Shown one piece after another: positions 54,096 through 64,000 of a stretch of DNA of 64,000 bases (within the stretch, counting starts at the first letter, position 1; the number at the start of each line of letters is the position of its first letter). This DNA comes from Moniliella sp. 'wahieum' (taxonomy: Eukaryota > Basidiomycota > Moniliellomycetes > Moniliellales > Moniliellaceae), in contig RSEE01000035.1 in NCBI GenBank assembly GCA_003971905.1, positions 496,001 to 560,000 of the forward strand, written 5' to 3'. The translations under genes were made by a program, and so were the position numbers. The notes under the pieces are model-generated. The model worked only from the letters and a program-made list of their open reading frames with translations, ran no database searches and had not been told where the DNA came from.

Positions 54096-55982
54096 ATGTC
54101 GCTCGACACCCTCACGCCCTTGCCGCTCGAGATCAAAACACCTCCCGCGGATGCCCTCCAGGCTCTGGTTCAGGACGAGCTCGCTGCTCGTGCATGGGCA
54201 CCGCCTGACGACGGCGTCATGGCCGAGTACACGGTGGTTATGGCTGCCAACGGCAAGACCGGCGCTCAGGTGGCGGACGAGCTGCGCGACGTGATTGGCG
54301 CCGTCGACTTTGATCCTCTGTTTGTGGTGTGGCTGTGGAACACGGCCACTGCACTACTCCAGGGCCGTCCTGTTCCCCCTTCTCATTCGGCCACGGAGCC
54401 CGTTGCCCAGACCGCGGATGCATCCCTATCGTCTGCCTTTGCATTCGAGCGGGCCCGCTCCCGCTCTCCTATGCGTCGCAGTCGCTCGCCCCCATCCCGC
54501 TCTGCTGGGGGACGAGCAGAGCAGGAGCATTCCTTTCGGGGTCGCCCTGTACGTCCTCAGAAAGAGCTGTTCGAAGCTGCGGTGCACGACGCGGTCGCTC
54601 CCCCTATTCGTGTTCGCGGCCGGGGACAAGGCCGGGCAATGGACATGGACACGGACATGGACGACGAAATGTCTCATGTCCTGGGCCTGGACAGGTCCAA
54701 GCGCGAGGCCGAATTTCAGCAACGGGAAAATCAGCGTGGTGGGAACAAAAGGGAGCTCTTCCCCAACTCTCCGGCCTCGCGCGACGTCAACATTCGCGGC
54801 CGAGCGGGCAAGAAGCAACAACCTGCTTCCAACAAGCCTTCCATCTTTGCTCGCACTATGACCCCCAACCCCAATTTGCCTGAATTTGTACCTCGTACCC
54901 TGCAGACTGCGGAAGGTGGTCAGGATGATGAGAGCATGGACATCAACACCGACTCTGCTCCTACTTCCCAATCCCTCTTGGCTCGCCTCGGCCCGCAACA
55001 ATCGGACCCTTCCTCCGCATCTGCTCCCACCACTGCCCCCATCTCGCGGGATATCAACTCGGTGGATGTCCGCCAGTTCCCCTTGGAGCCCTCCAAGGAG
55101 GAGTCGTGTCGGTTTGGCTTGCGCTGCACCAACCCCATGTGCGTCTACAGTCACTCCACCCCGGTCCTGGCCAACTCTCCAAAGGAAGGCGATGCGATGA
55201 TGTTGTCTACGACCCACTGCCCTGCCGGCCCCAAGTGCCGCAACAAGGGGTGCACCTTGTCCCACCCTTCTCCAGCAGTCTCGGTCCTCGCCTCGCGGGC
55301 CCAAGCTGCGGCGCGGGCCCAGATGGCACGTGCCCGCCTGAGTGCCGTGGTGGCCTCTACCCCACAGGCGGGGGCGGCGACGACGGCGCGGTCGTGCCGC
55401 TTCCAACTGGCTTGCACCAACCCTCATTGCAGCTTTGCGCATTTCGATGCGCAGGGTGCGCCCATCCCGCCTCCAGCTCAGCAAGCTGGTACCCCCAATG
55501 TGGCCCGTGCTTCCCTCGTCCCTTCTTCGGATGCGGATGCGTCGCAGCCGGCCAGTTCGGATGGCTCGCAAGCCGTGATCGACCTGGACAAGCCACTCGA
55601 CGACACGGCAAGCATGGCGAAACCGTGTCGGTATGGCGTGCACTGCACCCGGGCCGGGTGCTTCTTTTCCCATCCTGCAGGCCGGGTGGAACCGCAAGCC
55701 GGTGCCGGCGCCGGCGCAGCCTGGGCCAACCGGCCCAAGCCCACCTGGTTCACCCCGCACCAAAGTACCGTGTTTGATGCGTCGGGCGCGCCACAAGCTC
55801 GCGCCCCGGCCGCGTGCAAGTTTGGTGCCCAATGCTACCGCGCCGGCTGTACCTTTTCCCATCCTCCCGAACGCCAGTTGCCCCCTGCCGCCGGCACGCC
55901 CACCACCTCCACTCGTCTCGCTGCCTTCGCCTCGGAGCGTGACCCGAACGAGGTGGAGCGCATCATCCCGTCTACTACGTGA
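54096..55982 (+). CDS. NAB2: NAB2-type poly(A) RNA-binding protein (tandem CCCH fingers)
   Basis: Nuclear poly(A)-binding protein that limits tail length and supports mRNA export. A 628-residue single exon with clean frame from ATG 54096. The N-terminal helical domain (residues about 1-95; MAEYTVVMAANGKTGAQVAD, DPLFVVWLWNTATALL) fits the Nab2 PWI-like domain that binds Mlp1/Gfd1. A Ser/Arg region (RARSRSPMRRSRSPPSR) and an RGRGQGR patch follow. Five fingers of the form C-x5-C-x4-C-x3-H: CRFGLRCTNPMCVYSH, CPAGPKCRNKGCTLSH, CRFQLACTNPHCSFAH, CRYGVHCTRAGCFFSH and CKFGAQCYRAGCTFSH, between about residues 335 and 600. Finger spacing matches the Nab2/ZC3H14 family. A plus-frame overlap in 55106-55777 is a shadow. 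Confidence 0.92.
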   Translation: MSLDTLTPLPLEIKTPPADALQALVQDELAARAWAPPDDGVMAEYTVVMAANGKTGAQVADELRDVIGAVDFDPLFVVWLWNTATALLQGRPVPPSHSATEPVAQTADASLSSAFAFERARSRSPMRRSRSPPSRSAGGRAEQEHSFRGRPVRPQKELFEAAVHDAVAPPIRVRGRGQGRAMDMDTDMDDEMSHVLGLDRSKREAEFQQRENQRGGNKRELFPNSPASRDVNIRGRAGKKQQPASNKPSIFARTMTPNPNLPEFVPRTLQTAEGGQDDESMDINTDSAPTSQSLLARLGPQQSDPSSASAPTTAPISRDINSVDVRQFPLEPSKEESCRFGLRCTNPMCVYSHSTPVLANSPKEGDAMMLSTTHCPAGPKCRNKGCTLSHPSPAVSVLASRAQAAARAQMARARLSAVVASTPQAGAATTARSCRFQLACTNPHCSFAHFDAQGAPIPPPAQQAGTPNVARASLVPSSDADASQPASSDGSQAVIDLDKPLDDTASMAKPCRYGVHCTRAGCFFSHPAGRVEPQAGAGAGAAWANRPKPTWFTPHQSTVFDASGAPQARAPAACKFGAQCYRAGCTFSHPPERQLPPAAGTPTTSTRLAAFASERDPNEVERIIPSTT

Positions 55983-56604
55983 TTTCTACTACTCGCCTCT
56001 TGTCATTTTCGGAAAAACAGCCTGTGTCTCGAATTGCCTTGCATATTGCATGCTATACTCCTGATTGCTGAGCGTCACCAATATCCGGAGCTGGAACTGT
56101 GATAGGGGGTTAGATCTGGATTCGATATTCAGTATTTCAGTAGGCTGCCTAGCCATCGAATCAAACGGGTGTGCCAACGAAGCTTATACTAGTACGAGCC
56201 GATGACACGATGATGGCACGGCATAGCCAAAGCGAAGAGTGTGAGATTCATATTACGGACCGCCGTCGATTCTTTTGCCAATCTACTATAGGATAGTCAG
56301 GGCCGCAAGCAGGGATAGCAGTGCACCATGAATGGATGAAGGGAGATACAGGAAGAGCACAGCAAACGCAAGCTGGGAAGAGACAGTAGAATGTGTTGGT
56401 TAAGTATAGTAGGAGTCCATCGTGGTGGACTGAATGAAGGGCCAAAGTCGAACGGGATGCATGATGTGATGGCGAGCTGAGGCGTGAGCAGCCGAGGGAA
56501 TAGAGTAAGAAACGAGAGTGAGTGGAGAGGGGAAACAAAAACGCTGGTTAAGGAACCCTGGCGCCGGGGCACACGTTGCAGGGGGACACAGGAGGGGATA
56601 GCTT
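55983..56604. other. Intergenic region between convergent NAB2 and MFS genes
   Basis: 622 bp of 3' flanks for both genes, including A+T-rich stretches suited to polyadenylation. No gene seen. Confidence 0.5.
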
Positions 56605-58485
56605 TTAGGCAGCCGGGGCCTCGGCGGCCTTTGCGGTGGAGATGCTGCCCACTTCCGACTCGACAGGCAGCGCACCACCTTCCTTGTCCATCCCACGGTC
56701 AATCTTGGCGCGCCTTGCGCCGCGTACGGGGCCATCGAGTTCGGCGCCCGTCTGGACCGAGGCGTAGGGCGAGCGCGAGCGGATTGTCTCTCCCTTCCAG
56801 ATCAAGATGAAAGGTAGCGGGATGGCAATGGCAATGAGCAGACTGAGCAGCAGGCCGGCGTACTGGAAACCCATGTTGTTGAACATTTGGTTGGTAAACA
56901 GAGGGAAACTGGCCGCCATCAGGTTACGAATGAAGCCCTGGGCGCCAATGGCCGAGGCGGACGACTCGCCATACGCATCGGTCAGGTACGCTTGAACCGA
57001 TTGGAAGATCCAGACAATGCCGATCAGCAGTAGCACCAGGCCAATCTCGGGTGCGATCCAGTGCACCCAAGGGTACGGCGCCGTAAAGGAAAAGATGAAC
57101 ATGCCAATCGTGCACACGATTCCACCCGCCGCACCGTAGTACAGACGCACCTCCGGAACCGCGTAGCCACCATGGGCCTCTGCCGACTTTTGGTAGAGAT
57201 ACGAGTCGTGGAAGAGGAAGCCCCAGCCAATGAAGGTGCCAAGGATGGGACCAATGTAAGCCAGACCGGTGTTGCCTTCGCCCCAGCCACGGATGTTGGA
57301 AAAGGCGATGGGGATCGCACCAAACAGGGCAAAGATCAAACTCCACACGTACGCCAGCCAGAGGGAGAAGAATAGCACAACAGGCTCCTTGACAATCATC
57401 ACGGCCGCACGCGTCGTCGACACCTTGAGCAGTTCCTGCAAGCTAGGCGTTTCCAACTCGTCGGGCGAACGGTAGCGGTTATCTCCCGTCTCCTTGCGCA
57501 ACTTTTTCGCGCGGCGCGAGAGCAACGCACTACCACGAGGCTCCCGCAAAAAGATGCACTCGAGAATGAGAACGGTGCCGTTGATCGCCATTTGGATCCA
57601 CTCGATCGCCCGCCACCCCAGGTTGTGACGAGCATCAATATAGCCGGCATAGAGCGGCGAGGCTGTCGTGCCCAGTACGGCAACCAAGGTGAACAAGGCG
57701 ACCGGCAACCCAATCTCGTTTGGACGCCAGATCGAGGCAAGTGTACCGGGGATGATGGTCGTTCCGGCCGCACCAAAGACACCCGAAAAAAACCGGCCAA
57801 TGATCACGGTCCAAATGTTCTGCGCCTCAAACAGCGCAATGAACCAGATCACAAAGCCGGCGTAGCAGGCCAGGTACACAGGCTGTGCGCCCAGGAACTC
57901 AGACACTGGGCCGAGGATGGGAGGGACCTGAGGAAGGTGGAAAGTCAGAAACAGAGGCATGGTCACTTTGATGAGCCAGGGATACGCACCAGAGAGAAGG
58001 CAACGTTGAATACAGTAAAGCCCAACCGACCCAGCTCCACCGCTATTAGGGTAGACCGAACACGAGCGTCAGTACAGATGGCAATATAAGAAGAGAAGGA
58101 TAATCCATGAAGAGAGAAGATACGTACAAGCATGAAGCTCCTTGCACATTCTCGACACACCTGACCCGTAGGCAGCGGTGGCCAGACCAATGAAGAGACA
58201 CATGGCACAGAGAAGGGAAGTGTTGATCCACTTCTTGCCCTTGGACCAGTTCATTGGGTTTTCGGGGTCGTCGGGCCCGTCCCAGTCAACAAGGATGACG
58301 TTGCCCTGGCGAACTTCCTGCATGATCTCGGGGCTGAGCTTCGTGCTGGTCGCGGGGACATCGGCGGTGCTGGGAACGGCAGTGTGTTGGCCGTCAGAGT
58401 CGCCAGCGTCGGCGTCGCCGGTGGCATACTGTTCCTTGCCAGGGAAGAAATCGGCACGGATGTTGGTTTGCTTTTTGAGTACCAT
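56605..58485 (-). CDS. MFS transporter, DHA1-type drug/polyamine antiporter
   Basis: Plasma-membrane or vacuolar proton antiporter of the DHA1 (Tpo1/Flr1-like) family. The first ATG in frame is 58485 (MVLKKQTNIRADFFPGKEQY). An N-terminal cytosolic region contains DWDGPDDPENPMNWSKGKKW, the usual fungal DHA1 lead-in. Introns: 58043-58127 (GTACGT...ATAG) and 57928-57989 (GTGCGT...CTCAG). They join KELHASVELGRLGFTVFN to VPPILGPVSEFLGAQPVYLA. The family GRFFSGVFGAAGTTIIPGTL motif follows, then a central cytoplasmic loop (SRRAKKLRKETGDNRYR) and C-terminal segments (LLLSLLIAIAIPLPFILIWK). About 12 membrane spans; 560 residues. The substrate cannot be told from sequence. Confidence 0.92.
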
Positions 58486-59603
58486 TGCTGGTAAAACAAG
58501 GGGTAAGGGAGTGGAAGTGGAAGGAGAGTGCAAAGGTACGTTTTATGTAGTGGAGAGAAGATCACGCGTGCCGGTTGCTTCTAGCTTCGTAGGTCTAACT
58601 TCTAGCTTCCCGCTTCCCGGCGAGGCAAGGCCAGGCCTGGCTGCGCTGGAAGTATGACCGGATGTGGTGACATTCTGACATGTGGCACGCGACACTAATC
58701 CCCTCTCTCCTACCGCGGGGGGAGGCGGTGCGCTGGTTGAGTACCGAGTGCGTTGAACGAACGTTGAGCGTACCTTGGGCGCTGAGCGCGCTGAGCACGG
58801 AGGCGCTGAGGCAGTGAGATGGTGAGACCGAGATCTGAGATCTGAGATGAGATCTGAGAAGAGGCCTGCGGCTGGAGAGAGTGGGCTGCACCCACACCAA
58901 CACTCCGGAGGCCGATCGAGGAGGTAGGGGACAGGAGGTAGGAAGGTGTGGGACGGCGCGGGCGATGCCTGATAGACGATGGCTGATGCAGGTGATGGAA
59001 CGGAGCAGGCACACGATGGCGTAGCGAAATGGTGGGCACAGCCGCTGCGCCGCGAGCTGCTCTGTCGATGCGACAGTCAACAAAAAAACCTGCCGTGCTC
59101 CAGAGCCACGACCACTGGCCCCATGCGGGGACCGGCAAACCACAGGATCGATGATGCAACGATTGATGATGCCTGTGATGCCTGTGACATGGGATGCATG
59201 ATGCCTGTGACATGTGATGGGTGGCCACGCAGGTGCTGGGTGCTGCCGTGCAGGGCGCATGCCAGAGTCTGTCCGGCGGGAGAAAAGGTGCCGCGGGGGC
59301 ACTGCCAGTAGGGCACCCAAGGGTAGTTCGGTTGGAATACACACCGCTGGCGCACGCCTTTTCGATCCAGCCAGCAGATCCATTCGCCCTCGATCATCAA
59401 TCTTAATCATCGCTATCGATCTACCGCGCGCCCTTGGGGCCCATTCTCAGACGCTAGGGGGTGGGACGGGCTAGGGTGGGTTTCGTGGTCTGCGGTCTGC
59501 CCTGTTCTTTCGCTTAGGATCTAGTAACTACGGTACTTTCGACCTGCCATAAGTATACTTTTCGCCTAGTTCAAGAGCGTTCACAAGGTTTAAGCGTATT
59601 CTC

Positions 59604-59620
59604 AAGCTTCAAGCTTGGGC
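59604..59620. repeat. CAAGCTTCAAGCTTG palindrome
   Basis: Another member of the AAGCTT-palindrome family seen at about 24980, 25423, 47227 and 50039. Confidence 0.75.
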
Positions 59621-60930
59621 GGTCAGAGGCTCTTAGTACAACGTTCACTAGATGTTCACAGCTGAGTCCCTCCCATAAGCCGTTCTCATCGACGTCATAT
59701 ATGTCCTCTGTCACCTGCATCACACATGCAGTATGCACTCCCCAGCTTTTTGTGGAAGCAGAGAGGGAGCATCACCATGTGCATCACCCCGGCACCAAGG
59801 GGTTCAAAAGCTAGTAACTATAGTAGCTAGGAACTAGTAACTACAAAGCATCCGAGTAATACGACACGTGTTGTATAACAACAACGCAGGATGTGTGACA
59901 GCGATGCAACACAGATCCACTCCTTCTCGTCGATCCATACGGTTCATGCATTATGCATATGATGCAGCAATGCAAAGCCGTGGTGAACGACGACTGACTA
60001 GTGATTAATGATTAGTTCACTTCGCCCCCTTTTCTTTCTCCACAAACCACTCCGCATCCATCCCCAGAGGGCTGGATTTTCCACGTCGGTCCTTGTCCCT
60101 TCGTGTAAATTCCCTCATTATGCATCAACGTTCAACACGTTCAACGTTCAACAATGAATTGGCCTGTCCAATCCATTCTTACCTGAATTCAATGAGATTC
60201 AAATGCGGCATCATGCATCAGTAACAGTCTGCCTTTCTGTACTCTCCGTACGTACACACACACATCCCTGGGGCCTGGTCCCAGTTGGTACCCGGTGGCA
60301 CCTCCGGGTTCCCCCGTGTTCCTGGCTCTTTCCTCAGGCCTCGCCGGTCGTACCTCCAACGCCACCACCTTCACCGTTTCCTCCCTCCTCTCCGATCTCT
60401 TGGGAGAGGGGGAAAAACAGCTCAGTATACGAGTCCTGAGTGACTAGTGACTGAGTACATTAGCTGTGGCCAGCATGCAGCACTGCAGCCGAAATGCATT
60501 GTCTCCCGCAGATACTGAGTATGGAATATTGAATCTGAGTCCGGACAGGTGACGTATGGCTGACGGAATATAGGAAGAATCCCACAGGACAGGGGACAAA
60601 AACTGCCCACACCCGGCAAAGAAGATTTGGATGTGGGCCTGTGTGGCCAGGCGGTGCGGCGTCGGCGAAACAGAGACATGGATATGCCGGCGGCCCAAAA
60701 GAGTCTCACACGTCACGCGTCACGCGTCCCGACACACGTTGCACTTCCATGCACCATGGCGCCTCCAGCGGACCCTTGATGTACGAGGCTTGTACAGGCT
60801 GTACCAGTGCTGTGCCCTCCCAGCTGGACCTGTTGAGCACCCTTGTGCACCCTGTTGCATCAGACTGCATCCACGGTCTAGCATAGCATGCATAGCAGTG
60901 GCCGGTGGTACAAAAAGGGACAGCTTCCAG

Positions 60931-60972
60931 CAGGTACAACAGGTACAGCAGGTACAGCAGGTACGCAGGTAC
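60931..60972 (+). repeat. CAGGTACAG short tandem array
   Basis: CAGGTACAACAGGTACAGCA and further copies give about five 9-bp units. Confidence 0.85.
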
Positions 60973-61548
60973 TGCCTGTGGGACTGCGTAGGACCGTAGC
61001 TGTACATTCAGCAGCTAATTCGGTGCGCACTCTAGCTTTTCCGCCTCATTCCGCCGTGGGCCAATGGGGTTGACCCGGTAGTCACGTGATGCTCGAAAGT
61101 TGAACGTTCACCTGAGGGCGGAACGCTTGCTGCTTGGCGATGAAATCACTGGCAGGGGGCGCGTGGGGACGCTGATTCAACCATCCACCTGGACAGTTGA
61201 GCCCACCAGGAGCTGAATTGGGGGCTACACCCCCCGAGGAATGGGCCAGAGAGACTGGAGAGGCTGGGATGGGGAGGGCCATTGCCCTGCTGCCCCACCG
61301 GCCTTCTGTGTCCACTTGGAATGGGCGCCTGATGGGCGAACGACTGAGCCAAAAAAACGAAATAAAACCCGTAGAAACCCAAACGCAGCAATAATAACCC
61401 CCACGCCTCGCCCAACGGCAGAGTTGTATTTGCGCCACTGCCACGAGACGGGGGCGCTGCTAGCGGCTGCTCTGCGTGTGCACTTCCCGGCGGCGCTGTG
61501 CTGTGCTGTGCTCCACCCCTCCCATCTGGTACATGCCTCGCCACCCCC

Positions 61549-64000
61549 ATGTCCTCCGACGTCCACGACGCCCCCTCCCACCCGCCTCCTGGTGCCCAAT
61601 CTCCCCCGCCCGACCCACCCTCCCCAGCTGCCCCGCCAGTGCTGCCTGCACCACCGCTCGGGCCCGCTCCGAGCAGCCTGCCAGCCGAGCTTGTTCGGCT
61701 CGCCGCGGCGCTGGATCAGCGGGACTCCCACCTGGTCCTCAGTGTCCCTCGGCTGACTCTCCCCCTCTCTGCCCCGTCCTCGCCGCCAGCCGACGCTCCC
61801 CGCGAAACCTTGGATCGCGCTCTCGACACACTGCGGCACGCCATCCTTCGTGCGATCCACCGACTTGATCGCCCGTCCGTGTCTTCTTTACCACATGCTG
61901 CTCACGATGGGCGCACGCGTTCTCCCCCTCACGAAGGCAGAGACGACCTGGGCGGACGGGAGGCGGGGGAAGCGTCTGTTCAGGGTTGCGTCAAAGATGC
62001 GATCCAGCGTGTCTTGGCGGAGAAACAGGCCCGTTTGCTTTACCTTACTGCCCACCTCGCGCCGGGTACGCACGAGCGGGACTCGCCTTTGCCCGCTGCT
62101 TCGTCTGCCTCCCCCTCTGCCTCTGCCTCTGCCTCCCCCTCTGTCCCTGCATCTGCCTCGGGCGATGGCGAGGGCGAAGGCGAGGGCGAAGGCGAGGGCG
62201 AAGGCGAGGGCAACGAGGGCAAATTGGTAGCGGACATGGACAAGTTGCACCTTTTCCCTACCCCTGGCAACTCGGGCCCTACCCCGTCCCCCTCGCCACC
62301 GTCTGTGTCCCCGTCAAGCCCGCATCCTACCCCACGCCATCCTCCCTCTACTTCAGGGGCGCGCCTGTCGCTTCTCCCCCTCCCGTCCTCCCCCTCCTCT
62401 CCTTCCCCCTCCTCCTCTCGCGAATCACAGTCGAATGAGCACGTTGCTGCGTGCGAGGCGACGCGGAGCAAGGCGTTGCTCACGCACAAGGTGACCACGT
62501 TAGAGCGCGCGCTGGCGCAGCAGCAAGGAGTTGACCACGTGCCATGCCGACCTGGCCAGCTGGCAGACGCGATCGGACGCGCTGACGGAGCAGGTGCGTG
62601 AGGCGCACACCTCGGTGGGCGAGTACCGCGAGCGGGCTCGGATTGCGACGCTGGCCCTGGCGCAGGAGCAAGAGCGCGTACGCAACTTGGAGGATGCGTT
62701 GGATGCAGTGCAAGACCGCTACGAACGCGCCGAGGCTCGCTTGGCTACCACCCAGGAACATTTGGCTGTCGCGCTGTTGGACCGTGATGCGGCACAGGAG
62801 GAACGTGATCGGTTGCGGGCCAAATGGGAGCACGAGCACCACCCCGCCAGCCTGGAGAGCACGACGGCGCGACCGACACGCACACCGACACGCAGACCGA
62901 CACAGACACGGACGTTGCTCATCTCCACCACCAACTGGCACTGTTGACGCAGGAAGTGGACTTGGCCCGCTCGGCGCAGGAGGAGGTGGAGGTGGTGCGG
63001 GCGCAGTGTGCTCACTTGGACGGCGAAGCGCGCGCGGCCCAAGCGGCGTGCGAGCAGTGGCAGCAACAGACGCATACGTTGCAAGTGCAACAAGAGCTGT
63101 GGGCGCACGAGTTGAACACGACCAAAGCTGCGTTGCTGGACCTGCAAGGCGCCCATGACGTGCTGCTGCACCAGCGCGACACGGCCGTCGCCCTTTCGGA
63201 CGAGCTGAGCCAGACGCAAGCGCGTCTCGAAACGGCGCTGAGCGAGGCGCGCGCCCAGGCCGGGACTGCCACGTCGGAATGGGACAAGGCAAGGCAAGCG
63301 GCGTCGGCGACGAGGCAGAAGCTGATGCAGCTAGATCAGACCTATTGGTCTACCAAGGAGGAGTTGGCCGCGACCCAGGAAGAGATGGAAGACTTGGCGG
63401 AAGAACTGGGGGCGGCAATGGTAGAGACGGCCCAGGCCAAGGCTCATGTTGTCGACTTGGAAGCTAAACGGCTCGAACTGCAGAGCCAAGTGGATTCGTT
63501 GCACACGGCACTGGAGCAGGCCAACGCTTCTTCGACTGTAGGTTTGGCTCTTCGCTCCGTGGGCACGCGTGCCTCGACCGATTCGCCCCCTCGCCCTCCC
63601 CCTTCTCCCCCGCGCGCTCGGTCCTATTCGCCACAAGAGCAAAATAGGATTGCCCAGCTCACGTCCCAGTTACGCACGACACAACAAGAACTGGTGCGGT
63701 CCCAACAACAAGCCGAACACTACCACCAAACCGTGGAAACCCTGTATGTACCTTCTTCTTTTTCTTCTCCATTTTCCTCTGCACGCGTCCAGCCTGACCC
63801 CTCTCCTTTGCTTTGGTAGGCGCCGCTCGCACACGGAATTGGCAGCACAGGTGAGCGCGCACACCCAATCCGAAGCCGAGCTGCAAGAGCAAGTGCGGAC
63901 GATGATGGAGGATCTGCAAGCCAAGGCCGAGGAGATTGAGCACAACGACGATCGGGTGATTGAACTCAAGCGGTCAATCAACAAGTTGGCACGGGACAAG
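61549..64000 (+). CDS. Large coiled-coil protein, 5' part (cut by window end; frameshifted)
   Basis: Start ATG 61549 (MSSDVHDAPSHPPPGAQSPP). The first 330 residues are Pro/Ser-rich, with an acidic Gly-Glu run (GEGEGEGEGEGEGEG, about 62163-62212). From about 62480 a long coiled coil begins (TRSKALLTHKVTTLERALAQ; QEQERVRNLEDALDAVQDRY; ERAEARLATTQEHLAVALL), continuing through ELAATQEEMEDLAEELGAA, HVVDLEAKRLELQSQVDSLH and past an intron at about 63744-63820 (GTATGT...GGTAG) into EEIEHNDDRVIELKRSINKL, which reaches the window end. Two frame breaks near 62530 and 62830 fit missing bases. Candidate roles are a dynactin-, kinesin-cargo- or kinetochore-type scaffold; I cannot assign a family. Confidence 0.6.

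Larger units (their letters stand above)
58486..61548. other. 3 kb divergent intergenic region, rich in short repeats
   Basis: No supported gene between the MFS and coiled-coil starts. It contains GATCTGAGATCTGAGATGAG words (58831), a tract of TGATGCCTGTGACATG copies (59150-59220), CTAGTAACTA copies (about 59810-59850), CGTTCAACACGTTCAACGTT (60127), a CAGGTACA tandem array (60931-60972), a duplicated ACGCGTCACGCGTC word (60712) and a CAAGCTTCAAGCTTG palindrome (59604). Confidence 0.45.

Noticed and set aside
54426..55862. 478-codon ORF on the minus strand
   Set aside because: Antisense to NAB2, which has five intact CCCH fingers on the plus strand.
1..64000. CRISPR arrays, bacterial operons, biosynthetic clusters, viral or toxin genes
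   Set aside because: None seen: the tandem repeats lack spacer structure, genes are monocistronic with spliceosomal introns, and the genes are unrelated housekeeping functions.

Overview
This window is eukaryotic nuclear DNA, almost certainly from a fungus. Genes carry 0-3 short spliceosomal introns (about 50-85 nt, GTRNGT donors, CTAAC/CTGAC-like branch points, CAG/TAG acceptors). The recognisable genes are fungal: PAC1/LIS1, a Rho2-type GTPase ending in CCIVL, a Met4/Cys3-type bZIP factor, a DUF2456 membrane protein, NAB2 and EME1. G+C-rich coding sequence, few introns and roomy intergenic DNA suggest a basidiomycete, perhaps Ustilaginomycotina. That placement is an inference from style, not from a marker.

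Layout. 1-433 is the end of an LTR, followed by a short coding fragment (434-720) and 3 kb of decayed repeat-like DNA. 3.8-5.7 kb holds a divergent pair: deaminated glutathione amidase (-) and ribosomal protein uS7 (+). 7.2-9.5 kb is the bZIP gene with a tandemly duplicated 3' end. 11.0-12.6 kb is PAC1/LIS1 (-). 13.9-14.8 kb is a clean solo LTR with a 5-bp target duplication, beside an orphan ORF. 17.7-20.6 kb is a convergent pair of membrane proteins (DUF2456, DUF202-like). 22.9-23.6 kb is RHO2 (-); 25.8-27.3 kb is an acidic unknown (-); 28.4-33.5 kb is a TFIP11-type G-patch splicing factor and tRNA dihydrouridine synthase DUS1 (both -). 34.1-38.2 kb is a large Ser/Pro-rich protein, possibly SLF2/Nse6-like (+). 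38.9-41.2 kb is PUT1 proline dehydrogenase (-); 42.3-43.5 kb is DRG1/RBG1 (+); 43.9-45.9 kb is EME1 (+). 48.3-49.5 kb is a fungal 2OG-Fe(II) oxygenase-like protein (+); 50.9-52.5 kb is NPT1 (-); 54.1-56.0 kb is NAB2 (+); 56.6-58.5 kb is an MFS transporter (-). 61.5-64.0 kb is a coiled-coil protein that runs off the window (+).

The genes are unrelated housekeeping functions (translation, splicing, RNA export, DNA repair, NAD salvage, proline catabolism, nuclear migration). I see no biosynthetic cluster, defence island, virus or CRISPR array. Intergenic DNA is full of short palindromic and tandem motifs (AAGCTTGAAGCTT, CTCAGGCTGAGC, GTTCAACGTTCAAC, ATGTCGATGAT) and degraded repeats.

Two points stand out. 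First, many conserved genes (uS7, the amidase, bZIP, RHO2, TFIP11, DUS1, PUT1, DRG1, EME1) are broken by single-base gaps, usually in short homopolymers, while neighbours such as NPT1, NAB2, PAC1 and the MFS gene read cleanly. The likeliest reason is uncorrected sequencing error, so frames here should be treated with care. Second, two separate genes have local tandem duplications that span the stop codon and 3' flank.
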